A stretch of DNA of 64,000 nt from Akanthomyces muscarius. Lineage: Eukaryota > Ascomycota > Sordariomycetes > Hypocreales > Cordycipitaceae. The translations under genes were made by a program, and so were the position numbers. Positions 10,547 to 23,210 of the stretch are shown piece after piece. Location of the stretch: positions 1,364,001 to 1,428,000 of the forward strand of contig NC_079241.1 in assembly GCF_028009165.1 (NCBI RefSeq), written 5' to 3'. The notes under the pieces are model-generated. The model was given only the letters and a program-made list of their open reading frames with translations. It was not told where the DNA came from and ran no database searches. The number at the start of each line of letters is the position of its first letter. The first letter of the stretch is position 1.

Positions 10547-12622
10547 ATGATCAGAGCACAAAGCTGCTCATCCAAATGCTTGGGCGCTGATTCTCAAGAT
10601 TTTGGATATTTTCGTACGCCTCGTCACTCTGCCAATCATGGGCCGCTGACGCCGGATGACAAGTTGCTGCTACCCGATATTATGAAATCAATTCACAGCA
10701 TATCTGAATCCTCAGGTGGACGTTCCACTACCAAACAACAAGAAATGAATCCCATGGAGCCTCGCACAATGGAGCCGCACACTCGACCGCGTGCCGCTAT
10801 GGACTCTGGGGCTTCCATTTCACCGACATCACATCCTGCAATGCTATCGCGGCACGATGACGCCGCTCCTCGCTATCATCATCGGCCCTCGACACCTTCT
10901 ACAGGCTCTGTACACCTTTTGCATTATGCAACTTCCACCACTCCACTGCACAATGATACCGCTTCATCTGTTTCAACACAGGCCACCGCGGCCACCTTGG
11001 CTTCTTCCGAGACCAACACAACTTCGTACAGTGCCGACACCTCCCCCAGCCTGCATCAGTCTATTTTCTCTATCAAAGACGGATCCGACGTCTCTAACAA
11101 CCGGCGCGCCAGTAGGAGACGTACCGGTCCTCTTTCCCAACAATCTAGAGAGCGGGCTGCATTGATTAGGAAGCTTGGTGCCTGTCCCGATTGCCGCCGT
11201 CGGAGAGTTGCTGTAAGTGATCATTGACTACAATGTTCTTGCACAACAGGTTCCACATGATTGGGGTCTTGATGATTTGAAAGACTTTGTTTTGCGGTGT
11301 ACTGACGTTTGTTTCCGAGTAGTGCCATCCGAGCCATCACGACATGACATGGGAAGATGTTGTCCACAAGTTTCATCAGTCCCATAGCCCTACAATGCAC
11401 GATGCTTCGCCATCGTCTATGCCGCTTGGAGGCTCGACAAGCCCAGTGGCGACCATGAGAGAGCCTCATGCGATGTTTACGTCGGATACACAAGAAATGG
11501 ATATTGATGGCGGCCCGTCGACGTCACACCACCATGCAAACCGGCTGTCTCTGAGCGACCCGCGAATACGCACACCTTTGCCATCAGGCCCGAGACTTGA
11601 GAAATCTCTTTCACTTCCTGGAATCGAATCTTTTCGCAACGATCTTCAGGCTACGGCAAACAGAATGCTATCAGCTACGAATCGTGGCCGATATCTTGAT
11701 GCGCGAGCTCTGCTGCTGGTGTGGCAAGACGACGATGACGCAGCAAATGTGCATGCAGCGACGCGAGAGCTAGCCGATGTGTTTGAGAAACAGTACAGGT
11801 TTGCTTTTCAGATACAAAGCATACCTTCAACCGAACGAGGACTCGCCAAAGACACTTGGAGGTGGCTGTCCAGGACACTAGACAGATTCGCGGACGAAGA
11901 CGACCGACGCGAAGTGTTGAAGATTGTGTATTATGCCGGTCATACATTCCTCGACGAAAATAGAGAAATGTGTCTCGCGAGGTAAGTGTAGTCCAAGTAT
12001 GTATAGAGCATACTGTCTAACCGAAGATAGCTCTCGTGATCCAGAGCGAGCGTCAATCGTGAGGTGGAGCACGCTGCAGCAACCCCTCGAACAGGCGTCT
12101 TCAGATGTTCTGATCATAATGGATGCCGCCTTCTACCCATGTTCCAGGATCCTTCGAAAACAGGGCATCATGGAGATTCTAGGGGCATCCATCTCAGAGG
12201 ATCATTCAGTATCCCTCGGCCGATGCACGTTTACGAAGGCTTTAGCTGAGCAGCTGAGGATACGCGCAGGTCGCGCAAGACCCCTCTCAGTCACCGAGCT
12301 GCATGCTATTCTGTTGAGCGCATACCCGAAGCTTGTCCAGGACCGCCACCCGGAACACGAAGCTGTTATGAGCTTTCCAACGCCGTTTCATATGATGGTG
12401 AGCGGCAACTCGCGATTGCCTTCCATCTTCCTGGGTCCAATGCAGCAGCACAGCCCCCACCGAGGCAGCTTTTCATTCGACAATATGCCACAAATCAGCC
12501 TCAATGTACGACTAACGGACGAAAGTGTCGATGTGGACAGCTGGAACGAGTGGCTGCGACTGATCCCGGAGAGTGCCAGAGACGTCCGAGTGGATGGCCC
12601 ATTCAGAGCTCAGTTCAGATGA
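10547..12622 (+). CDS. Caspase-fold protein with CxxC zinc-type motif; catalytic Cys replaced
   Basis: Exons 10547-11212, 11323-11981 and 12031-12622 join in phase to 638 aa. Residues 1-200 are Ser/Thr/Pro-rich and disordered. A motif C213-x2-C216-x6-C223-H-x2-HH follows, resembling half of a Zn2Cys6 cluster; intron 1 falls exactly before C223. The C-terminal half has the layout of fungal C14 caspase-like domains: a strand ending in VYYAGH (H429), then CLASSRDP, IVRWSTLQQPLE, a second strand VLIIMDAAFYP (D473-A474-A475), the EILGAS segment and a FTKALAEQL helix. Active relatives have D-C-C or D-S-C where this protein has D-A-A, so proteolysis is not expected. The start is the first ATG in frame; a further 5' exon is possible. 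Role unknown; scaffold or signalling function is speculation. The caspase relation rests on pattern recognition, not on a search. Confidence 0.72.
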
Positions 12623-13554
12623 AATGTATTTCGGCAATGACAACGAACGGTGATGCCATACCTATTGTATGCTATGCTTCTTTTTCTGCATATCATTTTT
12701 CTTTCTTTTCATTGGTCGGGTTACACGGCTTATCATGTATAGTTATCTTTTATACCGTGTCCGGGATAGCGCGACAGGAATTTCGCGCCTGGGGGCTGGT
12801 GGGGGGATTTGTTGTACGAGGCAAACATTTTGACGGTGTATTGAATCTATGATTCATGGTGATTGGCACTGAATTAGCGATTTTTTTTTGGTTTTGAATG
12901 CGGACTCTTGTGTACCTGTACAACGTGGACAAGGACAGGAGACGACGGCGTGACGCGCTATTGATGGTACGTACGGATGCTGTACACACTGGGTGTCACA
13001 AGAAAAGACACGACGGGACTGAGCATAGAATTATATCACCAGGGGCTATAGAACAAATATACCATCATAAACATGCGATATGAACGGCTATAACACGATA
13101 CAGATATTGACAGGGGTCTCGAACTGGCCCTAGATCGGCTGCTTCGGCAGGCGATGTCGATGTGCCAACATCAAGGCTCGCAAGCACCAATGTGAGGTTG
13201 AAAACGATTAATAGCGAATGGATGACTCAAAATCGTGAACAAGGAGCAATGCACTTAATGACCGTGATGACTTTTGGGTGAGCTGTGCTGAAAAGGTGGG
13301 TCTGTTCTTGTTGCCGAGCAACGCAGCTAAACACGCCCGATCTGGCGTCAACAAAGACCGGGTCACAGCTACTGCGGCCAGCTACACGGGTCCGTGGCAC
13401 GCTTCCTTGATCACGCATCGCGACCAGCATGTCCTCATAAACATCTTTTGGGTTTCTGCGTTGCTTTTTGTTTCTTCGTTTCTGCATACCAACGCTACCA
13501 CCGACATTGGCACTGCACGCTTCATATCTGTGTGCACTGCTGTCCCAAACAACA
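12623..13554. other. Intergenic region, tandem genes
   Basis: 932 bp holding the 3' flank of the caspase-like gene and the promoter of the BRCT gene. AT-rich T tracts occur near 12680-12750 and 12880-12890. No gene seen. Confidence 0.6.
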
Positions 13555-16500
13555 ATGGATTCGCCACCGAAGCGTATGACGCGGGCTCGAGCTGCGGCCA
13601 AGGCCAGCGCACCGACCGTGAAGACCACCAAGATCGTGACCGCGGCTGCCAGGGCCAAGGCGGCCTGCTCATCCACAGCTACAGCTTCCACAACAAGCAC
13701 TGCGACCAAGAGAAAGACGCGAGCGGATGAAAACGACGACGACAGTGAGGGCGATGCCCGGGCCCGTCGCCTGCGAGGTCGCCCCAGCCGCGCCCCGGGC
13801 ACTGTCGACAGGCCTCCGTCCTCTCTACGTGCCGAACCCGTGAGAGCGGCGCGCACTACCCGCACAACCAGGAAAACGGCCACAGAACCGCCCAAGGAAG
13901 AGCCCAAGGCCGCACGTGGCCGCCCGAGGAGGAGCACGGCCACGTCGGCAGACCAGCCCCCAGCCAGGAAAACAACCGCCGCTACACGAACACGCGCAGG
14001 CACTGTGAGCAAAACTGCACCAATTGTCAAGAAGAGTGTCAAATTTGACGAGCCGGACAAGGAAAACATTGGGCCGGCCGCCAAGAAGGAATCGGACCCC
14101 CACGGCTTGCATGCCGCCCCAGCCCGCCGACCTCGTACGCCAGCTAGCAAGGCTACCAGAAATGCCGCGGCTGCTGAAAAGAAGCCTCTGAGTCCGAAAA
14201 AGGTCACCCAGATCCCGATTCTGCGCAAGGATGACGACTTGGCCGGTGACGGGAGCCCCCGCAGGAACGGAGCAGCCGACCAGACCAATGTGACTCCTGT
14301 AAAGAAGAGTGTCGAGCTACCCTCGCTCGACAAGGACTCAGACTCAACTCTTACCATCGATGTAGCCATTCTCGGCGCTCCAGAAAGCACAACTGTCGCG
14401 TTTGGCTCGCCTCCGCGTCGGCCACCAACATCGCCCAACAGAGACACCCTCAGGTCTCCAGCCAAGAAGATGGGAGCTATGCCGTTCCCAGGCTCCCCTG
14501 TCAAATCAAACCCTTTCTCGCAGGACAATGACGCAAGGATGAAAACATCATCAAAAAACACATTATTCCAAACACCGGCAAAGCGGCCGCCGTCACCAAT
14601 CAAGAGCATGGCTTTTCCCTCGACAAGCAAGCCACAAAATAGCCAGGACGCCTTCAAGGCGTCCTTATTCAAGTCTCCAGCAAAGCGAGCGCCGCTTGGT
14701 CTCAAACCTGTGTCTGAGAAGTCAGCTGCTGCCGCCATTTGCGAGACGCCTGCGATGAAGCCCATTGCTGCATCCACGTCAGTGCGCATCGACTCTCGTC
14801 GCCCTTCAGAGATGCTTACTTTTGAAGAAGAAGCAACCCAAGACTTCTCGGAGGAGCTCGCTATCGAAGTTCCAGAGAATCCCGCGCTGACGTCCCGCTT
14901 CAACGGCCGACTATCTGACGTTGTGCCGCGCGATACTACTGGTGACGAGCTCGACGAAGACGATCAAGTTGAGCTAGTGCACACATTATCCTTTTATGAG
15001 CAGGTTGATGGCGTTGCTCCCCCGAGATTCGACCTGACCCAGTCTTCTAGCTCTGCTGACAGCACGCTCGAAGTTGCTGGAGCGCCAGAATCTGTTTCTA
15101 CCCCAAAACCAATGGCGACACCACAGGGCCCCAGCTTTCAGCTTCGAGACAAGGATATGGATCCTTGCCACGACATGACCACAATGTCTGATTCTGATGA
15201 TGAGTTGAACGTGGACGAGGACGCGTCTACCTTTACACCGAGCTTCAATAGGAACCGTCGATCTACGATAGGTCTCACCAACCTGGCTCAGACGCTAGGC
15301 GCGTGGTCGTCGGAAAACCCTGCTCCCGCCAGTGAAGCCATGCAGCCAGCCTCTGGCCTTCCGCGTGCTTCAAACATTGTGCCACTCGCTGAGCCCTCAC
15401 CTGTGAAGACGAGCTTCTTTGAGGATCAAATGCAGACCCAGGAGAACGGCGGTGAAGTAGCGGACGGCGAAATCTCCGAGCCATCATTCGATGAGGATAT
15501 TAGAGTCACCGGTGAAGATCTTGCACTTGCCCAGGAGGCTGAGGACATGTCGCATTTGGAAGAGAGTCCTTGCGCTGAGCGAAGCGTTGCCAAATCATTC
15601 TCCGACTCTTTGTCTGAAGCGAGTCAGGAATATGGTGACGAGAATGAGCTGCCTGTTGATCCTGCACTCAATGGTCCGCGCATGTGGCCGCCTGCAACAC
15701 CCGCCAGACCAGTCCCGAGAAACTGCTCTACGACGACCAAGGTGCCGCTCAAGCCTGCCGATGAGTCGAGCCCAACAAAATCTCGCCGCTTCAGTGCCTC
15801 ACGTATCCCTAACAACGGTACCGGGAGCCTGCCAAAGAGTGCTACCGTCATTTCTTACTCTCCCGAGAAGAAACGGAATACCGACGCGTTCGATATGGAC
15901 CAGGAACCTACTACTCCTGTGAGCAAGTGTGACATGTGGTCCAATATGGGAGACTCTGCTCGCACTCCTCGACGCGACGCCAACTCGTCTCTGCTCCGCG
16001 GTGCCGTTGTCTTTGTCGATGTTCATACCAGCGAAGGCGCCGATGCCAGCTTGATTTTCGTGGACCTGCTTACGCAGATGGGAGCCAAGTGTGTCAAGAC
16101 TTGGACCTGGAACCCAGACAGTGCCTCGAGTTCCGAATGTTTTTCCAATAGAATTGGCATTACGCACGTTGTTTTCAAAGACGGCGGCAAGAGGACAATG
16201 GAGAAGGTCAGGAGGTCAAATGGCGTCGTGCAGTGCGTTGGCGTCAGCTGGGTTCTCGACTGCGAGAAGGAGAATGAGTGGCTTGATGAGGGCCCCTACC
16301 TCATCGACACAGCCTTTGTCCCACGCGGAGGGGCCCGTCGCAGAAAGAGCATGGAGCCCAAGGCTCTAGCCAACAACAATGGCACCTTGGTCAGCACGCC
16401 TGCGAAACAGAGCAGCAGCTCCTACAATCGCCGCCAAAGCGGAATCTGGATGCAGACGCCGCCTGAGCAAAACGGAAGCGACGAACAGGGTGACGACATC

Positions 16501-16812
16501 GAGTGGTCGGAGTTTATCCTCACTCCGGTTCCGAAGACGCCCAGCCCCGAGACAATATTCAAATATGCGACTGAGGAGCCTGAGACGCCTTCGCAAGGTG
16601 ACGATAGCCACACTTCGCTTTCTCGGGAGGAGATGCTCATGAGAACATGTCCATCCAAGTCTGGTGGCGGCGGCGCCTACGATCAGCTGGGTGAGGGAGT
16701 TCTGAGCCCCCACAAGGATGAGAAGGTGCTCATGCGCCTGATGGCGGCTCGCCGCAAGAGCCTGCAGTTTGCTCCCAAGATTGCCAGCCCGCTGTCAAAA
16801 TCTTGGTACTAG
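13555..16812 (+). CDS. Large nuclear protein with C-terminal BRCT domain
   Basis: Single exon of 1085 aa starting at the ATG of MDSPPKRMTR. The N-terminal ~270 residues are very basic and Ala/Thr/Arg-rich with several candidate nuclear localisation signals and AT-hook-like RGRPR and RGRPS segments. The middle is disordered and rich in minimal CDK sites, including repeated S/T-P-A-K-K/R units between about residues 300 and 385. The only folded domain I see is one BRCT at about 812-917 (RGAVVFVDV at the start, a GAKCVKTWTW strand, ITHVVFKDG, and VSWVLDCEKENEW with the conserved Trp). BRCT domains bind phosphopeptides in DNA-damage and cell-cycle pathways, so a chromatin or checkpoint role is likely. 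Fungal microcephalin-like BRCT proteins have this layout, but orthology is not established here. Confidence 0.8.
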   Translation: MDSPPKRMTRARAAAKASAPTVKTTKIVTAAARAKAACSSTATASTTSTATKRKTRADENDDDSEGDARARRLRGRPSRAPGTVDRPPSSLRAEPVRAARTTRTTRKTATEPPKEEPKAARGRPRRSTATSADQPPARKTTAATRTRAGTVSKTAPIVKKSVKFDEPDKENIGPAAKKESDPHGLHAAPARRPRTPASKATRNAAAAEKKPLSPKKVTQIPILRKDDDLAGDGSPRRNGAADQTNVTPVKKSVELPSLDKDSDSTLTIDVAILGAPESTTVAFGSPPRRPPTSPNRDTLRSPAKKMGAMPFPGSPVKSNPFSQDNDARMKTSSKNTLFQTPAKRPPSPIKSMAFPSTSKPQNSQDAFKASLFKSPAKRAPLGLKPVSEKSAAAAICETPAMKPIAASTSVRIDSRRPSEMLTFEEEATQDFSEELAIEVPENPALTSRFNGRLSDVVPRDTTGDELDEDDQVELVHTLSFYEQVDGVAPPRFDLTQSSSSADSTLEVAGAPESVSTPKPMATPQGPSFQLRDKDMDPCHDMTTMSDSDDELNVDEDASTFTPSFNRNRRSTIGLTNLAQTLGAWSSENPAPASEAMQPASGLPRASNIVPLAEPSPVKTSFFEDQMQTQENGGEVADGEISEPSFDEDIRVTGEDLALAQEAEDMSHLEESPCAERSVAKSFSDSLSEASQEYGDENELPVDPALNGPRMWPPATPARPVPRNCSTTTKVPLKPADESSPTKSRRFSASRIPNNGTGSLPKSATVISYSPEKKRNTDAFDMDQEPTTPVSKCDMWSNMGDSARTPRRDANSSLLRGAVVFVDVHTSEGADASLIFVDLLTQMGAKCVKTWTWNPDSASSSECFSNRIGITHVVFKDGGKRTMEKVRRSNGVVQCVGVSWVLDCEKENEWLDEGPYLIDTAFVPRGGARRRKSMEPKALANNNGTLVSTPAKQSSSSYNRRQSGIWMQTPPEQNGSDEQGDDIEWSEFILTPVPKTPSPETIFKYATEEPETPSQGDDSHTSLSREEMLMRTCPSKSGGGGAYDQLGEGVLSPHKDEKVLMRLMAARRKSLQFAPKIASPLSKSWY

Positions 16813-17412
16813 GGAGCGACAAGACACAAACAAATGATTTGAGCATACACATATGAAGACGTGGTGGAAGGAGACAAGATTGAAGCATTGTTAGCATTTC
16901 AGCCACTCGTTTTACAAAGATACCCCGAGACAAAGTAGGGTTTTGAGTCTGTTTACTCTGGCGTTATTTTGGATTATTCTGGAAATTGATTTTGTTCCGA
17001 GCGTAAGGTGGAGGGAGGCCCTGATTAATTATTGGTGTTTATGGGGTGGTGGAAGTTGGGAGAGGCGCCGGCTTGGACCAAATGTACATACACACAATAC
17101 ACATATATGCCTGGATCTGAGATTGGGGGGTGGCGTCGAAATATATTTGCCTTGGTTATATGCTCTATGATGTATCTTGCGACGATGCTTGGTGCAAGTC
17201 AAGCGAAGAATTGGACTCTGAGCTGAAGCTTGCACGTTGATGTACTCGGGACAAATTTGCCCAAGCTCTCTGTGCGCTCCAAGTACACGTTTTGTGTGTT
17301 TTGCTGGCCTCTTGCTCCCTCTATTTCATCTCGTCGTGAATTCGTACGGACCGGCGCTATTGGAGCCCGTTTGTGTCTTTTCCCATTTTTTCCTCGTCTG
17401 TACTGTACCACT
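16813..17412. other. Convergent intergenic region
   Basis: 600 bp between the 3' ends of the BRCT and HYPK-like genes, rich in TATA/ACACA runs (about 17080-17160). It holds two 3' UTRs; no gene seen. Confidence 0.6.
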
Positions 17413-17751
17413 CTACGCGGCAGCGACGTATGCGCGCATCGCCTTGACGGCATCGCCCTCGTGACGCTTCAGCAGCTCCGTGGCCTTTGGCTTGGGCAGC
17501 TCGAGCTCCTCGACGAGGAGCGCAACGTCGGCGGCGTCGACCTTGACGTTCTTGTAGGCAGCGGCAGACGCGGCAGAAGCAGAGACGTTGCTGCTGCCCT
17601 TGGTGGCCTTGTTGAGGGCGGCCAGGTCGACGGGGGCGGCCGAGGAGGAAGAGGAGCCCGCGTCGTCGTGGGAGTCGTCGAGGTTGGCGAGGGCGGAGGC
17701 GGCCTTGCGGTCCTCGGCGTTGGCGGGCACGGGGGGTTGCTCGTCGGCCAT
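17413..17751 (-). CDS. HYPK-like UBA protein (NatA N-terminal acetyltransferase partner)
   Basis: 112-aa protein in one exon beginning MADEQPPVPA. The N-terminal half is Ser/Ala/Asp-rich and disordered. The C-terminal ~45 residues (VDAADVALLVEELELPKPKATELLKRHEGD region) form the HYPK/NAC-type UBA helical domain. HYPK binds the ribosome-associated NatA complex (Naa10/Naa15) and tunes co-translational N-terminal acetylation. The size matches fungal HYPK homologues (about 100-130 aa); nascent-polypeptide-associated complex alpha shares the UBA but would also carry a NAC domain, which is absent. In-frame codons upstream of the ATG are open but lack coding character. It is divergent from the DAHP synthase gene. 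Confidence 0.82.
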   Translation of the reverse strand: MADEQPPVPANAEDRKAASALANLDDSHDDAGSSSSSAAPVDLAALNKATKGSSNVSASAASAAAYKNVKVDAADVALLVEELELPKPKATELLKRHEGDAVKAMRAYVAAA

Positions 17752-18919
17752 GGTTCGGGGTATGATCCTTGGGGACAGGGAGGTTCGGGGTGGTTGAGAT
17801 GAGGCTGAGAAGCAATTGGGCACGATGGGTAGAAGGTGGTCGGCGGAGGTTTTGTTTTTGGGGGTGCACGATGGCGGGGCTCTGTAGCGATCACCGCCCA
17901 CCCGCTGTACCGAGAGGCGTCATGTATAACTCCACTGCATCTTATACCGGAGATTGTCAAGTTATTTAGAATACATGTTATGACATTATTGTCTTTTAAA
18001 TACGCTTTTTAAGAAAGAAGGAAAAATGTAAGAGATTAATATAGGGTCGATGCTGTTGGCGCGGGAAGGAGACCGGATACTGCTTGTCAGTCACGCATGG
18101 CAGAAATGAGTGCAGGGCTTGCTATTTTACACTTACTTTTCGCTGATCAATCGAGACAGTCGAGTCGTTTAGTGGCAAACTAAAACTTTCAAACTCGGAT
18201 GACGAGTCAATTTCTGTCAAACAACTGCCGCACATTTCACATTACTGGTCTTGGTTACAGCTGCCGCCGTCGCGTGACCCTCGAGCCAATCTTTTTCGTC
18301 CCACACTCACTTGTGTAGTTTGCTCATTAAACTGGAGTTTGCAGCTCGATTACAGAACAAAGGTCGAAATTTTCCTCTTACGTGGAGCCAGAATCAACGC
18401 AAGCATCGAGTCGACGAGTTGAGACAGTGTGTGTTCTACAGTGCAATCATCAACGTGCACAGTATCGTCATGTAAGGCTGTCCAATCTGATTGGCCCAGC
18501 GTGGGGACTGTCGCGAAAGAGAAAAAAAAGGTAGGGCAAACAAAGTGCCGACTCGGGAAAGAGCCAAGTCAGTGAAAGAGTCATTCAGGTGGGATTCGTT
18601 CCTTCGCATCTGGCATCATCATTGCGATATATCTTGCAATCCTGCTGCGTGGTACACTGGCCTCGGTTGCAGTCCAACTCGCGCCTAGTAGTCTTTAACA
18701 TTTCTCAACGCCGCAGCATTGCACAAGATTATCTTTTAGCTTCATCTGTTCCTGGCTAGACCATCTAGATCAGGCCACACCTCATCCCGTCGTCTGAGTC
18801 ACTCAACAGCATTACAGCTTGCGACGACTTAGATCGAGAAACGGCGCTTGGAATCTATTCTCTAGTTCTTGTGCCTTGCACAGCAGCATTTACTTTCGCA
18901 CTATTGATTGTTTCCTGCG
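17752..18919. other. Divergent promoter region HYPK-like / DAHP synthase
   Basis: 1168 bp with no coding signal, serving both genes. It contains a perfect cross-pathway-control site at 18795-18801 and weaker GAGTCA-type half sites near 18205 and 18578. Confidence 0.6.
18795..18801 (+). promoter_or_regulatory. CPC1/GCN4-type site TGAGTCA
   Basis: Perfect match to the palindromic TGA(C/G)TCA element bound by the bZIP regulator of general amino-acid control (Cpc1, CpcA, Gcn4), 119 bp before the DAHP synthase start codon. Chance occurrence of 7 bases in 1.2 kb is not negligible; placement and gene function raise the likelihood. Confidence 0.6.
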
Positions 18920-20460
18920 ATGACAATGGCGTCTTTACCACAAATCCCCGCACCCATCGATGAGGTACCTGCGTCGAGCTGGACGCCCAACACCTGGCGC
19001 TCCAAGCCCATCAAGCAGTCTCCCGCCTACCCGGACGAGGCCAAGCTGAAAAAGTCGGTCGTTGAGCTCGGCCGCATGCCGCCGCTGGTGCACCCGTCCG
19101 AGATCCTCTCGCTCAAAGCGCACCTCCGCGACGTCGCCGAGGGCAACGCCTTCCTCCTGCAGGGCGGCGACTGCGCCGAGCTGTTTGACTACTGCCAGCA
19201 GGAGGCCATCGAGTCCAAGATCAAGCTGCTCCTCCAGATGAGCGTCGTCCTCATCTGGGGCACCAACAAGCGCGTGGTGCGCATCGGCCGCATGGCTGGC
19301 CAGTATGCCAAGCCTCGCTCCAGCCCGACGGAGATTGTCAATGGCAAGGAGATGCCTAGCTTCCGTGGTGATATCCTCAACGGATACCACGAGGATGAGC
19401 GCGAGATTGACCCCACCCGTCTTCTCAAGTGAGTCTACACAGCGCAACCCATATCGTCGCACAAACTAACCCGCGATGCAGGGCTTACCACCACTCGGCG
19501 GCTACCCTCAACTTCATTCGCTCAGCAATTGCCTCTGGCATTGCTGACCTTCGCCATCCTTTTGATTGGGGTCTGGGACATGTCCGTGATCCCGTTCTCA
19601 AGGAAAAGTACTCTGAGATTGCCAGAAGCATCCAGCAGACACTGCGCTTCCTGCACGTCATCAACGCTCGCCCAGACGAGCTTGAGACAGTCGACATCTT
19701 CACCTCTCACGAGGGTCTACTCCTAGAGTATGAGGAGGCTCTGACTCGTCATCTGACGAAGCCAGCATCACACTCGCCAGGCAACAGCAGAATTGCGACA
19801 CCCGTGACTCGCTCGCCACGCCTCGGCGGCGTAGAGCCCGCCCCTACCAAGACACAGGACTACTACGACACATCGGCCCATTTCTTGTGGATTGGGGACC
19901 GCACAAGACAACTCGATCACGCCCACGTCGAATTCTTCAGAGGTATTGCCAACCCCATTGGCATCAAGGTTGGGCCTACGACACCCACCGACGATCTCCT
20001 GGCCCTGCTGCGCGCTCTCAATCCCCAGCGCGAGGCTGGAAAGATTACCCTCATCACCCGCTACGGCGCCGGCAAGGTTGCCGAGCTCCTGCCCAAGCAC
20101 ATCCGCGCTGTCGAGGACTCGGAGTATCGCCGCTGCGTTGTCTGGCAGTGCGATCCCATGCACGGCAACACCCTGTCGACCGGAACCGGCATCAAGACCC
20201 GCCGCTTCAACGACATTTATAAGGAGCTCCAGGAGTCGCTTCGCATCCACAAGGAGCAAGGCAGCTACTTGGGCGGCATGCACCTTGAGCTGACGGGCGA
20301 CGCCGTCACAGAGTGCCTGGGAGGCAGCGAAGGTCTTGACGAGGACGACTTGTCCACAAACTACACCTCGTTCTGCGATCCCCGTCTGAACGAGAAGCAG
20401 GCTCTGGAGCTGGCCTTCTTGGTCGCCGATCACTTCTCCAAAGAGACGAAGAAGAACTAA
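18920..20460 (+). CDS. Class II 3-deoxy-D-arabino-heptulosonate-7-phosphate (DAHP) synthase
   Basis: Condenses phosphoenolpyruvate with erythrose 4-phosphate, the first step of the shikimate pathway to aromatic amino acids. Exons 18920-19428 and 19482-20460 (53-bp intron, GTGAGT donor, CTAAC branch) give 495 aa. Hallmarks of the plant-type class II enzyme are present: LLQGGDCAE (metal Cys), RIGRMAGQYAKPRS, DPMHGNT (metal His), GGMHLELTGDAVTECLGG (metal Glu) and SFCDPRLN (metal Asp). A Ser/Pro/Thr-rich loop of about 30 residues sits near residue 280 before the YYDTSAHF segment. Neurospora aro-8 is the plant-type, tryptophan-sensitive relative. A second Met two codons downstream is an alternative start. 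An upstream TGAGTCA suggests cross-pathway control. Confidence 0.96.
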
Positions 20461-20927
20461 AAAGACAAAAGAAGAATGAAATATACTCATCCACCGACAC
20501 ACAGCAAATGAATCAAGTTCTTTTGTTCCTACAGGTCGTTTGTAAATAGAGCCGAGACTGGGCTGAGCAAGAGATGGAAAAATCAAGAAAGCATCGAAGT
20601 TAACCCGCAAAAGTTGCACGATGGAGTCTTATGACTCGTTTGATATCCGAAGAAATGCATGAGATGGAAGCGTCGATATATGAGGGAATTTGCATCATGA
20701 AAGGATTAAAAAAGGATGGATATGACCAATACAAAAGCTATTGAACGGATAAAATTTCACTAGGCACTATGCTCAAAGGTGTAATCGGTCCTCGCGGCCA
20801 CTTCGCAACTCAGGGTTTTCCAATATGTTGTGTCGTGCTCATTTATAATTTCAGCATGCCGGGCCATTCGCTATATATATATATATATATATATTTCTTA
20901 CTCGCGCCCCTCCGGTCTTTTGTCTTT
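20461..20927. other. Convergent intergenic region with TA microsatellite
   Basis: 467 bp of 3' UTR-type sequence between DAHP synthase and mutarotase. It includes a TA dinucleotide run of about 23 bases (20872-20894). Confidence 0.65.
20872..20894. repeat. TA dinucleotide microsatellite
   Basis: Uninterrupted alternating T and A in the 3' flank of the mutarotase gene. Confidence 0.85.

Positions 20928-23210
<2,283 letters not shown>

Noticed and set aside
13227..14903. 558-codon minus-strand open frame opposite the BRCT gene
   Set aside because: Antisense shadow of a GC-rich, Ala/Arg-rich coding region; no domain, and the plus-strand frame has the BRCT domain.
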